Below, in pieces: positions 1 through 8,348 of a stretch of DNA of 60,658 nucleotides (within the stretch, counting starts at the first letter, position 1; every line of letters begins with the position of its first letter). A program made the translations under genes and the position numbers. The DNA lies in contig NCGO01000016.1 of NCBI GenBank assembly GCA_002256985.1, positions 1 through 60,658 on the forward strand, read 5' to 3'. Below the pieces are notes generated by a model. The model saw only the letters and a list, made by a program, of their open reading frames with translations. It was not told the origin of the DNA and did not search any database. Origin of the DNA: Novosphingobium sp. 28-62-57 (GTDB lineage Bacteria > Pseudomonadota > Alphaproteobacteria > Sphingomonadales > Sphingomonadaceae).

Positions 1-238
1 GGACTGAGTGTCCGTCTATGTCGGCGACCGCTCCAAAGCTGCTCAGCAACTCCGCTGCGGTGAGAGGCCCTCTAAGTCCACTCGCGATTCGGGTCAACAG
101 TCGTTTTGACTTTTTTCTGAAATTTCTCAGTTTGGCCCCGTTCGGCCCAATTCAGACCGAGTTGCTGCATATGCCCAGCTTCCCGCCACACTGCCCGTAA
201 CACCGGGTTAACGGCCCACGCTGTAAGGGCTGTGTGGC
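1..238. other. Left-edge non-coding stretch
   Basis: I see no convincing gene here. The short open frames lack coding-like codon use and a ribosome binding site. A T-rich patch near 92-125 could belong to a promoter for the downstream flippase gene, but no clear -35/-10 pair is visible. The first bases may be the tail of a neighbouring gene cut by the window edge. Confidence 0.4.
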
Positions 239-1780
239 ATGAACAAGATATCGACACCTGCAATGACGCCAACGGCCCCGCGTGAGTCGTTCGAACCTGC
301 ACCGCTTGCCGGGCAGGAAACGCTGGCGGGTGATGTAAAGAAAGCAATCATCTGGCGATCAGGCAGCCAGATTGCCGCACAGATCGTCAGTTGGTCCTCC
401 ACATTGATCGTGATGCGACTGCTATCGCCTGCAGACTATGGCTTGTTTGCCATGTCGCTCGTGATGCTGAGCTTTCTGACGTTCCTCAATGGCTATGGCT
501 TCGCCAGCGCCCTTATACAGGAGCGCGACCTTGATCAGTTCCGCATTCGGCAGGCATTCGGCTTGCTGCTTTCGGCCAACGTCCTGATTGCGGCCGTCCA
601 GTGGTTTTCAGCTCCTGCTGTTGCAGCATACTATGGCCAGCCCGTTGTTGCCGACATGCTGCGCGTGCAGACGCTGATCTATATCTCAACGCCGTTCATC
701 GCGATTCCCGAAGTGCTGATGGGGCGCCGGCTCGATTTCCGCAGCCAGGCCGTGGTCAATCTGACATCGGCCGTGACGGGCGCCGTGATCTCGCTGGCCA
801 TGGCTTGGGCGGACTTTGGCGTGTGGACGCTGGTCTATGCGCCGATCGTGATGTTCTGGGTGCGGGCCATCGGCCTGACGGTGCTTGCGCGATCGCTGGT
901 TTGGCCAAGTTTCGATTTTCGCGGGTGCGGGAATATCTTCCGCTTTGGCCTTGCCATCTTGCTGACCCAACTGTTCTGGCTGGTGCAGACGCAGAGTGAC
1001 ATCTTCGTGATCGGGCGCAAGCTGACCCCGCACGAAGTCGGCGTTTATTCGCAGGCCGTGTTTCTGGCGACGATCTTCTATTCGCGCTTCGTGCCGCCGC
1101 TTAACGAAGTGGCGTTCCCGGCCTATTCGCGCCTGCAGGACGATCTGCCAGCGCTGCGTTGGTCCTTCCTGCGCTCGGCCCGCCTGATCATGCTGATTGC
1201 CGCGCCGCTTTATGTGGGCATGGCTGTCAGTGCCAAGCCGCTGGTCGCGACCCTGTTCGGCCCGACATGGAGCGAACTTCCGCCGCTGATCGAATTCATG
1301 GCTTTGGCGATGCCCTTCATGACGCTGCAGATCCTGTTTGCCCCCGCTCTCAATGCCATCGGCAAACCGGGCGTGCCGGTGCGCACGGCCATTGCCGGAG
1401 CCGTGATTTTTGCAGCCTCGTTCATCGGTGCCGCGCAATTTGGGATCATCGCCGTGGCTGCGATCTGGTGCGTGGCAGCACCTCTGCTGCTGCTGGCGAC
1501 CATTCTGCTGTCACGTCCGGCGCTCGGTATAGGTCTTGGCGATATGTGGGAGCCGCTGGCTTTGCCGGTGGGTAGCAGCATCGCGATGGGCGCCATTGTG
1601 TGGACTGCAGATCGATGGGTAATCGCGGCTAGGCTCGATGCCCTGCCCTTGCTGCATCTGGGCTTGCTAGTGGCAATCGGCATCGCTGCCTATACAGCGG
1701 TCATCCACACCACCGACCGCAAGGCGCTTGGCCAAATCTGGGCGCTGATCCGCCGCAAGCCCGAAGCGGCGGCTGCCTAA
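239..1780 (+). CDS. Lipopolysaccharide/oligosaccharide flippase (Wzx/PST family)
   Basis: This 513-residue polytopic membrane protein has the layout of the PST/Wzx flippases, which move lipid-linked sugar units across the inner membrane. About 35 polar N-terminal residues come first. The first helix then starts at the family's usual opening, around residue 36 (AIIWRSGSQIAAQ), and is followed by MRLLSPADYGLFAM, where an LxPxDYG motif is typical of WzxC-like proteins. Hydrophobic segments continue to the C-terminus, probably 12 to 14 helices. The gene converges with a glycosyltransferase on the other strand and overlaps its end by 4 bases. A methyltransferase follows, so this is likely the edge of a surface polysaccharide cluster. 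The ribosome binding site is weak and the exact substrate cannot be told. A MATE-type role is less likely because of the DYG motif. Confidence 0.85.
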   Translation: MNKISTPAMTPTAPRESFEPAPLAGQETLAGDVKKAIIWRSGSQIAAQIVSWSSTLIVMRLLSPADYGLFAMSLVMLSFLTFLNGYGFASALIQERDLDQFRIRQAFGLLLSANVLIAAVQWFSAPAVAAYYGQPVVADMLRVQTLIYISTPFIAIPEVLMGRRLDFRSQAVVNLTSAVTGAVISLAMAWADFGVWTLVYAPIVMFWVRAIGLTVLARSLVWPSFDFRGCGNIFRFGLAILLTQLFWLVQTQSDIFVIGRKLTPHEVGVYSQAVFLATIFYSRFVPPLNEVAFPAYSRLQDDLPALRWSFLRSARLIMLIAAPLYVGMAVSAKPLVATLFGPTWSELPPLIEFMALAMPFMTLQILFAPALNAIGKPGVPVRTAIAGAVIFAASFIGAAQFGIIAVAAIWCVAAPLLLLATILLSRPALGIGLGDMWEPLALPVGSSIAMGAIVWTADRWVIAARLDALPLLHLGLLVAIGIAAYTAVIHTTDRKALGQIWALIRRKPEAAAA

Positions 1781-2649
1781 AGCGCTTTTGCCTGCATCCG
1801 GGCAAGAGCGCGCCGGTCAAACCAGGACCATAGGCCGCCGCGCGGCTTGAATCCGGACAGATGCTGCGGATAGAGGCTGGCCAACCGTTCCGGCAAGCCC
1901 TCCGGCCCTTGATCACGCAACACGTGGGTAATGATGCGGTCCTGAAAGTGGCGCACCGCATAATTGATCATGCGGCCATGTTGCATGCGCCAACTGCGCG
2001 GATTGAGCGGAGCAAAGGGCTCACACCGAAACCCTGCTGCCATAACGGGACACACCCGCTCATCGCGCCATTGCGACAGTGCGCCAAGATCGGTCTTGGC
2101 CAGCGCACCGACTAGGCCGTCATCCCCCACCAGGTCGACCGGCAGACGAATGCCGCTGGCGCGCAGCCGGTCCACAAAACTGCCGCGCAGGGCATAAAGA
2201 TCGCCGAAGACCCCGTGCGATTGGAGCATAAGGCGACGATAGTGATCAGCACGGCGGCCATTGAGCGGCGGCGCGGAGGCCAGATTCGCTTCAGGGTGCG
2301 AATCAAACGCAGCCAACAGCGCAGGAATCGCACCTGCTGCCACTTCGGCATCGCCATCGACCAGCACCACCGCGGGCGAACCGGAAGGCAGGGTGTCGAG
2401 GACGATGCGGTTCCAACTACGCGCCTTGCCCGGCTCGGGCCAGTCATGCAGCGTTAGATTATCGTGCTGCGCGGCGATGCTGGCAACGATGGCCGCCGTG
2501 CTGTCACGCGAGCCATTGACGACGACGTGGATCGCAAACCCTGCATCCGACAGGGGTAGTGTTGCCAGGCAGCGGGCAATGCGGCGTTCCTCGTTGTGCG
2601 CGAGGACCACCACTGCGACTGGCGCAGCATCTGCGCCGCCGTTGATCAT
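1777..2649 (-). CDS. Glycosyltransferase family 2
   Basis: A soluble 290-residue protein with a GT-A fold. The N-terminal strand and loop VVVLAHNEERRIARCL (residues 13-28) form the nucleotide-binding start of GT2 enzymes. VLVDGDAEV around residues 95-103 supplies the acidic metal-binding DxD-type motif (DGD at 98-100). It probably transfers a sugar from a nucleotide donor to a lipid-linked or surface glycan. The ATG overlaps the stop of the upstream methyltransferase as ATGA at 2646-2649, so the two are likely translated together. The stop overlaps the convergent flippase gene. No membrane helix is evident. Donor and acceptor are unknown. Confidence 0.8.
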   Translation of the reverse strand: MINGGADAAPVAVVVLAHNEERRIARCLATLPLSDAGFAIHVVVNGSRDSTAAIVASIAAQHDNLTLHDWPEPGKARSWNRIVLDTLPSGSPAVVLVDGDAEVAAGAIPALLAAFDSHPEANLASAPPLNGRRADHYRRLMLQSHGVFGDLYALRGSFVDRLRASGIRLPVDLVGDDGLVGALAKTDLGALSQWRDERVCPVMAAGFRCEPFAPLNPRSWRMQHGRMINYAVRHFQDRIITHVLRDQGPEGLPERLASLYPQHLSGFKPRGGLWSWFDRRALARMQAKAL

Positions 2650-3305
2650 GCTTCAGCCATCGCCCAGATCGTCACCGGGAAACGCTCGTCATTGGCAAAG
2701 CGCTTTTGCCACCCCGCTCGCGCCCAACGGAACAGGTTCCCGCGCACGGCGGCGGCATTGCCCCAGCCGCCAGTTTCGATTCTTGCCGGATCAAAGCCGC
2801 ATTCCTCAAGGAAATGCACCATGCCCAGCTGCGTCCAGCGCGAACAATCGGTGGGGATAGGGTGATAACGGATCAGAAACGGGGTGATGTTGATGAATAC
2901 GCCGCCGGGCTTCAGCATCGCGCGCACATTCTTGGCCGCGCGATAGGGATAGAGCAGGTGCTCCCACACATTATCGGCAATGATGACGTCAAACTTGGCG
3001 TCCAGCACATCGTTGCAGATGTCATGGTCGGGCCAGTTCATCTCGGTATAGCTGCCCCACTGGCGCTGCCGCCACTTCCAGCCGGCCGAAATCTCCAGCG
3101 CGTCAAGGTTCTGCGTCCCGCGCTTATCAAGCCAAGCGTCAATCTCGCGATAGGCGACAACGCGCGTGATATGCGTCTTGTCATAGCCCACGGCGCGCGC
3201 CGCTGTTTCTGCCAGACCGATGGCGCGCGTGCGCCAGGTGGGAGATGCCGAATCCATGCTCATCATGCCCGCATAGCGGCAGGGGATTGCCACGGCGTTA
3301 AGCAC
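2646..3305 (-). CDS. Class I SAM-dependent methyltransferase
   Basis: The protein contains a methyltransferase_11/23-like Rossmann core: LDALEISAG (degenerate motif I), an acidic residue in the following strand (HDICND), the motif FDVIIADNVWEHLL and then MLKPGGVFINITPF. The C-terminal segment RYHPIPTDCSRWT resembles methyltransferases found in glycan and surface polymer clusters. The frame opens at 3416 with an ATG, but the first 37 codons are antisense to the signal peptide of the divergent gene and look non-coding. I therefore favour the GTG at 3305; ATG codons at 3269 and 3266 are further alternatives. It is coupled to the glycosyltransferase by a 4-base overlap. The substrate may be a sugar or a lipid-linked glycan (inference from context). 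Confidence 0.7.
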   Translation of the reverse strand: MLNAVAIPCRYAGMMSMDSASPTWRTRAIGLAETAARAVGYDKTHITRVVAYREIDAWLDKRGTQNLDALEISAGWKWRQRQWGSYTEMNWPDHDICNDVLDAKFDVIIADNVWEHLLYPYRAAKNVRAMLKPGGVFINITPFLIRYHPIPTDCSRWTQLGMVHFLEECGFDPARIETGGWGNAAAVRGNLFRWARAGWQKRFANDERFPVTIWAMAEA

Positions 3306-3368
3306 CCGATCGAACAGGCTGGAGACTTTGTCAAAACAGGCGTAAACTTGGCCTACGGGAGAAGTGTG

Positions 3369-4301
3369 ATGCGCTTGGGTTTCGCTGGTTTGGCTGCAGC
3401 TTTGGTGATGACGCATGCACCGGCACGTGCAGCTGAAGATCCGCTGCTACCGACCGGAAACACCGAACTCGTCAAGATCACCGACGACCGGTATGACCGG
3501 ATGACCGTGCCGGTGCAGATCGGATCGCATGGCCCTTTCCGCTTTCTGATCGACACCGGCTCGGAACGCACCGTGCTGTCGCGCCAGATCGCCACCACGA
3601 TGGGCCTGCCGGTTACGGGCAACGGCGTTGTGGTGGGCGTGGCCGGGTCGCAAGCGGTTGAACTGGTTGATGTGGACGAGATCAGCCTGGGCAAACGCAC
3701 CTACTACACACTGACCGCACCGCTACTTGAACAGCAGCACATCGGCGCAGACGGCATTGTCGGGCTCGACAGTCTGCAGGAGCAGCGCGTGCTGATCGAT
3801 TTCCCGAAGGACGCCATTACCATCGGCGATGCCAAATCGCTGGGCGGATCAAAGGGCTTCGAAATCGTGGTCAACGCCCGGCGGCGTTCGGGCCAGCTGA
3901 TCATGACCAACGCCGTGGTCGATGGCGTGCGCACCGACATCGTGATCGATACAGGGTCTGACAGTTCCATCGGCAACATGGCGCTGCGCAATGCCCTGAC
4001 TCGGCGGCGCAAGGCTGAACAGACCACGCTTTACTCGGTTACCGGCCAGCAATTGAGCGCAGACCTGATCATGGCCTCCACCATCGAGGTCACCGGGCTG
4101 AAAATGCACAACACGTTCCTTGCCTTTGCCGATTCGCCGGCCTTTCACCGGCTGGGATTGGCCAAGCGTCCGGCGATGTTGATGGGCATGGCGCAACTGC
4201 GCATGTTCAGGCGCGTGGCGATCGATTTTTCGACAAAACGCATCCTGTTTGACCTGCCTACCGGGATCGCCAGCGCAGACCATTGGGGCGTGAACTACTG
4301 A
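3369..4301 (+). CDS. Secreted retropepsin-like aspartic protease
   Basis: A 310-residue protein with a signal peptide (residues 1 to about 21, ending ARA before AED). Two retropepsin-like half domains follow, each with a DTG triad: FLIDTGSERTVLS (D62-T63-G64) and IVIDTGSDSSIGN (D194-T195-G196). A single-chain protein with two DTG lobes could form its own pseudo-dimeric active site, as in eukaryotic pepsins, whereas retroviral proteases must dimerise. This fits the bacterial aspartyl protease family (PF13650/PF13975) seen in alphaproteobacteria. The ATG at 3369 follows a GGGAGAAG-like ribosome binding site and starts the signal peptide; the frame remains open upstream but looks non-coding there. 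The protein is periplasmic or exported. The substrate is unknown. Confidence 0.8.
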   Translation: MRLGFAGLAAALVMTHAPARAAEDPLLPTGNTELVKITDDRYDRMTVPVQIGSHGPFRFLIDTGSERTVLSRQIATTMGLPVTGNGVVVGVAGSQAVELVDVDEISLGKRTYYTLTAPLLEQQHIGADGIVGLDSLQEQRVLIDFPKDAITIGDAKSLGGSKGFEIVVNARRRSGQLIMTNAVVDGVRTDIVIDTGSDSSIGNMALRNALTRRRKAEQTTLYSVTGQQLSADLIMASTIEVTGLKMHNTFLAFADSPAFHRLGLAKRPAMLMGMAQLRMFRRVAIDFSTKRILFDLPTGIASADHWGVNY

Positions 4302-4309
4302 TCCGGGAA

Positions 4310-4335
4310 ACCAGAGCTTTGGCCAAAGCTCTGGT
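4310..4335. promoter_or_regulatory. Perfect 26-bp palindrome upstream of the Atm1 exporter gene
   Basis: Bases 4310-4335 read the same on both strands: the half-site ACCAGAGCTTTGG is followed directly by its reverse complement. It sits 8 bases after the protease stop codon and 31 bases before the exporter start. There is no T-run on the plus strand, so it is a poor intrinsic terminator. It could be an operator for a dimeric regulator of the exporter, or a stable hairpin separating the two transcripts. Confidence 0.5.
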
Positions 4336-4366
4336 ATAGTTGGGCACGGCCCCTATGTGAGACGCC

Positions 4367-6193
4367 ATGCCACCTGATACCTATACGAGTCCCAAGGACG
4401 CCCGCCACGATGGCTGGGCCACGCTCAAGCGCTTCCTGCCCTATCTCTGGCCTGCCGATAACGCAGTCTTGCGCCGCCGGGTGCTGGGCGCGCTGCTGAT
4501 GGTGCTGCTGGGCAAGGCGACAACGCTCGCCCTGCCCTTCGCCTACAAGAAGGCGGTCGATGCGATGACGCTTCCTGAAGGGGCGCAGCCTGCGCTGACC
4601 GTGGCGATGGCGTTCGTGCTGGCCTATGCGCTCGGGCGCTTTGCGGGCGTGTTGTTCGATAACTTGCGCAACATCGTGTTCGAGCGGGTAGGACAGGATG
4701 CCACGCGACATCTGGCCGAAAACGTGTTTGCCCGCCTGCACCGTCTGTCGTTGCGCTTCCACCTCGCTCGCCGCACCGGTGAAGTGACCAAAGTGATCGA
4801 GCGCGGGACCAAGAGCATCGACACGATGCTCTACTTTCTGCTGTTCAACATTGCGCCGACCGTGATCGAACTGACCGCGGTGATCGTGATCTTCTGGATC
4901 AATTTCGGGCTGGGGCTGGTGACAGCAACGATCCTTGCGGTCATTGCCTATGTCTATGTCACCCGCACGATCACCGAGTGGCGCTCGGCTCTGCGCGAGA
5001 AGATGAACCGGTTGGACGGCCAAGCCCTCTCGCGCGCCGTCGATTCGCTGCTGAATTATGAGACGGTGAAATACTTCGGCGCCGAATCGCGCGAAGAGGC
5101 GCGTTATGCCTCCGCCGCCCGCGCCTATGCCGATGCTGCGGTGAAGAGCGAGAACAGCCTTGGCCTGCTGAACATTGCGCAGGCCGTGATCGTCAACCTG
5201 CTGATGGCAGGCGCGATGGCGTGGACGGTGTGGGGCTGGTCGCAAGGGAAGCTCACTGTGGGCGACCTCGTGTTCGTCAACACCTACCTCACCCAGCTAT
5301 TCCGCCCGCTCGACATGCTGGGCATGGTCTATCGCACGATCCGGCAGGGCCTGATCGACATGGCCGAAATGTTCCGCTTGATCGATACGCCGGTCGAAGT
5401 GGCTGATGTGCCGGGCGCGCCTGCATTGGTGATCCAGCGGCCTGGCGTGACGTTCGAAAATGTCGTGTTCGGCTATGACCGGGACCGCGAGATTCTGCAC
5501 GGCCTGTCATTCGAAGTGCCCGCAGGCAGCCGCCTTGCCATCGTCGGGCCATCGGGTGCGGGCAAATCGACCATCGCGCGCCTGCTGTTCCGCTTCTACG
5601 ATCCATGGGACGGCCGCATCCTGATCGACGGGCAAGACATTGCGAAGATCACGCAAGCCAGCTTGCGCGCAGCACTCGGCATCGTGCCGCAGGATTCAGT
5701 CCTGTTCAACGACACCATCGGCTACAACATCGCCTATGGCCGCGATGGCGCTGGCATGGCCGAAGTCGAAGCCGCCGCACGCGGTGCCTCCATTGCCGAG
5801 TTCATTGCGCGCTTGCCCAAGGGCTATGACACCGAAGTCGGCGAACGCGGACTGAAGCTCTCCGGCGGCGAAAAGCAGCGCGTGGCCATTGCGCGCACAT
5901 TGGTGAAGAACCCGCCCATCGTGCTGTTTGATGAAGCGACCAGCGCGCTAGACAGCCGCACCGAGCAGGACATCCTCACCACGATGCGCGACGTTGCCAG
6001 CCAGCGCACGACGATCTCGATCGCACACCGTCTTTCCACCATTGCGGATTCGGACACGATTCTGGTGCTGGATCAAGGGCGTCTGGCGGAACAGGGCAGC
6101 CATACGGACCTGCTGCGCCGCGACGGTCTCTATGCCGAGATGTGGGCGCGACAGGCGCAGGAAAGCGCCGAGGTCAGCGAGGCGGCGGAGTGA
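4367..6193 (+). CDS. atm1: Atm1/ABCB7-type ABC exporter (glutathione-linked, heavy-metal and Fe-S related)
   Basis: A 608-residue half transporter: six membrane helices (residues about 35-330) fused to an ATPase domain. Walker A GPSGAGKST is at 394-402, the ABC signature LSGGE at 498-502, Walker B ends VLFDEATSALD with catalytic E523, and the switch His lies in SIAHRLS. Length, numbering and sequence match, from memory, the Novosphingobium aromaticivorans Atm1 whose structures contain bound glutathione species. That protein exports oxidised glutathione and metal-glutathione complexes and supports resistance to silver and mercury; mitochondrial homologues serve cytosolic Fe-S assembly. It works as a homodimer in the inner membrane. 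A palindrome lies just upstream. The stop overlaps the convergent acetyltransferase gene by 20 bases. Confidence 0.93.
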   Translation: MPPDTYTSPKDARHDGWATLKRFLPYLWPADNAVLRRRVLGALLMVLLGKATTLALPFAYKKAVDAMTLPEGAQPALTVAMAFVLAYALGRFAGVLFDNLRNIVFERVGQDATRHLAENVFARLHRLSLRFHLARRTGEVTKVIERGTKSIDTMLYFLLFNIAPTVIELTAVIVIFWINFGLGLVTATILAVIAYVYVTRTITEWRSALREKMNRLDGQALSRAVDSLLNYETVKYFGAESREEARYASAARAYADAAVKSENSLGLLNIAQAVIVNLLMAGAMAWTVWGWSQGKLTVGDLVFVNTYLTQLFRPLDMLGMVYRTIRQGLIDMAEMFRLIDTPVEVADVPGAPALVIQRPGVTFENVVFGYDRDREILHGLSFEVPAGSRLAIVGPSGAGKSTIARLLFRFYDPWDGRILIDGQDIAKITQASLRAALGIVPQDSVLFNDTIGYNIAYGRDGAGMAEVEAAARGASIAEFIARLPKGYDTEVGERGLKLSGGEKQRVAIARTLVKNPPIVLFDEATSALDSRTEQDILTTMRDVASQRTTISIAHRLSTIADSDTILVLDQGRLAEQGSHTDLLRRDGLYAEMWARQAQESAEVSEAAE

Positions 6194-6641
6194 CCGCTAT
6201 GTCGAAGTGGAGGACTTCGGCGCGCCTGCCCAGTTTCTCATAAAGCGCGATGGCAGGTGGATCTTCATAATCCGCCTGCACAAACACGACATGTGCGCCC
6301 CGCTTGCCAGCGATAAGCACACAAGCTTCGATCAGAGCCGTGGCAACGCCTTTCCGGCGATGCCACTTTGCTACGCCCAGATCATAGATGTAGAATTCAC
6401 TGCGGGCCTGTTCGAACTTCTCAAGTTCATAACCGACGAGCGCACCGATAACCGCGCCGTCACGCTCTGCCGCCAAAGCTACGAAATGCGGTAGTGACAG
6501 CAAGCGTTCGAGATAGGCCCGGTCTGGCCGGGCGCTGGCATAACTATCAGAGTCCTCGAACACTTCAGCAAAAAGCGCGTTCACGGATTCGAGCGATGAT
6601 CCATCACCTTGCTCAAGCTGCCGGATGCTGAACCCGCTCAC
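6174..6641 (-). CDS. AAC(3)-I family aminoglycoside N-acetyltransferase-like GNAT protein
   Basis: A 155-residue GNAT protein. The acetyl-CoA pyrophosphate loop HRRKGVATAL is at residues 94-103. The stretches HFVALAAERDGAVIGALVGY, LEKFEQARSEFYIYDLGV and FVQADYEDPPAIALYEKLG line up, from memory, with gentamicin 3-N-acetyltransferases AAC(3)-Ia/Ib, including a shared ending AEVLHFDI. These enzymes acetylate the 3-amino group of the 2-deoxystreptamine ring. It starts with GTG at 6641, which overlaps the stop of the upstream DUF1737 gene as GTGA, suggesting coupled translation. There are no integron or insertion sequence signs nearby, so it appears to be a resident chromosomal gene. Activity on aminoglycosides is inference. 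Confidence 0.8.
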   Translation of the reverse strand: MSGFSIRQLEQGDGSSLESVNALFAEVFEDSDSYASARPDRAYLERLLSLPHFVALAAERDGAVIGALVGYELEKFEQARSEFYIYDLGVAKWHRRKGVATALIEACVLIAGKRGAHVVFVQADYEDPPAIALYEKLGRRAEVLHFDIAVTPPPR

Positions 6642-6841
6642 TTCACCACATCAGCCTCATGCCACACCACGGCCTGCGCCACCTTGATGCAGTCCATCCC
6701 GCCGTCATAGGTCATCGATGGCGAGCCATAGAGCCGCCAACCCTGCTCCAGCGCCTCGGACACGCGATCGCAAAAGGCACGGTCATCCTTGCCGGTGAGA
6801 AGGCGGTAAACGGGGCGGTTATCGGGAGTCTGGTAGGTCAT
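6638..6841 (-). CDS. DUF1737 domain-containing small protein
   Basis: A 67-residue protein from the ATG at 6841 (MTYQTPDNRPVYRLLTGKDD). The core VYRLLTGKDDRAFCDRVSEA...GWRLYGSPSMTYDG matches my memory of DUF1737, a short domain of unknown function. A GTG at 6862 in frame would add 7 residues. No catalytic residues are evident; a beta-alpha-beta fold is plausible. It is the first gene of a two-gene unit with the AAC(3)-I-like gene. A paired GC-rich repeat lies directly upstream. Confidence 0.7.
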   Translation of the reverse strand: MTYQTPDNRPVYRLLTGKDDRAFCDRVSEALEQGWRLYGSPSMTYDGGMDCIKVAQAVVWHEADVVK

Positions 6842-6863
6842 GGAGAAGTCATAACACAGCACT

Positions 6864-6946
6864 GCGCCCCCGCGAAGGCGGGGGCCTTGGTGTTGTTACG
6901 GAACCGTTCAGTCAAACGCACGCGGCCCCCGCCTGTGCGGGGGCGC
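6864..6946. repeat. Dispersed GC-rich paired-hairpin repeat (family A, copy 1)
   Basis: Two hairpins face each other: GCGCCCCCGCGAAGGCGGGG at the left and a matching CCCCCGCCTGTGCGGGGG at the right, separated by about 45 bases containing GTTGTTACGGAACC. Related copies lie at 19077, 44755, 52130 and 52199. The hairpins may act as transcription terminators between hslU and the DUF1737 gene. Confidence 0.8.
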
Positions 6947-6950
6947 ACGC

Positions 6951-8252
6951 TTACAAGATATACTTCGAAAGATCAGCGTTGCCTGCCAGTGCGGTCAACT
7001 TGCCCGCCACATAGGCCTCGTCGATCAGCACCGTCTCGCCTGTGCGGTCCTCGGCTTCGAAGCTTACTTCTTCCAGCAGCTTTTCCATCACCGTTTGCAA
7101 GCGCCGCGCGCCGATGTTTTCGACGCTTTCGTTCACTTGCGCCGCCGTGCGGGCAATCGCGCGGATCGCTTCGGGCGTGAAGTCCAGCGTCACGTTCTCG
7201 GTGGCGATCAGCGCGCGGTATTGTTCGACCAGATTGGCGCGCGTTACCGAGAGGATGCGCACGAAATCGTCTTCGGTCAGCGCCTGCAACTCCACGCGGA
7301 TCGGCAAGCGGCCCTGCAATTCGGGCAGCATATCGCTGGGCTTGGCCACATGGAACGCGCCGCTGGCGATGAACAGGACATGGTCGGTCTTCATCGGGCC
7401 ATACTTGGTGGCGACCGTGGTGCCTTCGATGAGCGGCAGCAGATCGCGCTGCACGCCTTCGCGCGAAACAGAACCGCCACGCACATCGGACACCGCAATC
7501 TTGTCGATCTCGTCCAGGAACACGATGCCGTTGGTTTCGGCATTGCGGATCGCCTCACGCTGGACATCATCCTGATCCATGCGCTTTTCGGCTTCTTCCT
7601 CGACCAGCTTGTCCCAGGCATCGGCCACGCGCATCTTGCGGCGCTTGAGGTTCTGCTTGCCGAATGCCTTGCCCATCATGTCCGACAGATTGATCATGCC
7701 AACGCCGCCGCCCATGCCCGGAATCTCCATCGGCATCGAAGGCGCATCTTCCACCTCGATCTCAACCTCGACCTCGTTCATCGAACCATCGGCCAGCCGC
7801 GCCTTGAAGCTCTCGCGCGTTGCCTCGCTCGCGCCATCGCCGACCAGCGCTTTCAGCAGACGGTCCATCGCGGCCTTGCTGGCAGCCTCGCGCACGGCTT
7901 CGCGGCGGCGTTCCTTTTCCAGCCGGATCGCCTCTTCCACCAGATCGCGGGCAATCTGTTCCACATCGCGGCCAACATAGCCGACCTCGGTGAACTTGGT
8001 CGCCTCGACCTTGATAAACGGGGCATCGGCCAGCTTGGCCAGGCGGCGGCTGATTTCAGTCTTGCCGCAGCCCGTCGGCCCGATCATCAGGATGTTCTTG
8101 GGCGTCACCTCATCGCGCAACTCAGCCGACAACCGCTGCCGCCGCCAGCGATTGCGCAGCGCCACGGCGACGGCTTTCTTGGCATCGGTCTGGCCAACGA
8201 TATGCTCGTCCAGCGCGCGGACAATGGCTTTTGGGGTAAGGAATTCGGTCAT
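6951..8252 (-). CDS. hslU: ATP-dependent protease ATPase subunit HslU (ClpY)
   Basis: A 433-residue AAA+ unfoldase that feeds unfolded substrates into the HslV peptidase. Walker A GPTGCGKT is at residues 58-65, Walker B is [10 protein letters not shown], and the C-terminal tail DLSKYIL is the conserved hook that inserts into HslV. The acidic intermediate domain lies between the two Walker motifs (about residues 110-230). The ATG at 8252 begins [11 protein letters not shown], the usual start; the open frame upstream runs through a repeat element. hslV lies upstream on the same strand, but the two are separated by an inverted repeat at 8269-8336 instead of the short gap usual for hslVU. Confidence 0.97.
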   Translation of the reverse strand: MTEFLTPKAIVRALDEHIVGQTDAKKAVAVALRNRWRRQRLSAELRDEVTPKNILMIGPTGCGKTEISRRLAKLADAPFIKVEATKFTEVGYVGRDVEQIARDLVEEAIRLEKERRREAVREAASKAAMDRLLKALVGDGASEATRESFKARLADGSMNEVEVEIEVEDAPSMPMEIPGMGGGVGMINLSDMMGKAFGKQNLKRRKMRVADAWDKLVEEEAEKRMDQDDVQREAIRNAETNGIVFLDEIDKIAVSDVRGGSVSREGVQRDLLPLIEGTTVATKYGPMKTDHVLFIASGAFHVAKPSDMLPELQGRLPIRVELQALTEDDFVRILSVTRANLVEQYRALIATENVTLDFTPEAIRAIARTAAQVNESVENIGARRLQTVMEKLLEEVSFEAEDRTGETVLIDEAYVAGKLTALAGNADLSKYIL

Positions 8253-8268
8253 GGCAATCTCACAACAT

Positions 8269-8336
8269 CCGTTCGTGTCGAGCGAAGTCGAGACACTTCG
8301 GCGCTCGCGTGTCTCGACTTCGCTCGACACGAACGG
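8269..8336. repeat. TCGAC-type inverted repeat (family B, copy 1) between hslV and hslU
   Basis: Two perfect 28-base arms, 8269-8296 and 8309-8336, are separated by 12 bases. The arms contain TTCGTGTCGAGCGAAGTCGA. The same element occurs at 57562-57630 and, less perfectly, at 40711-40777; a half copy lies near 19178. It would form a long hairpin in the hslVU transcript. Confidence 0.9.
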
Positions 8337-8348
8337 GGATGGATCAGT

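Noticed and set aside
2706-3368. N-terminal extension of the aspartic protease frame
   Set aside because: The frame is open only because it is antisense to the methyltransferase gene; the signal peptide and ribosome binding site start at 3369.
4337-6193. Generic multidrug ABC exporter label
   Set aside because: The remembered match to the Novosphingobium Atm1 structure, including E523 numbering and the N-terminal sequence, is much more specific.
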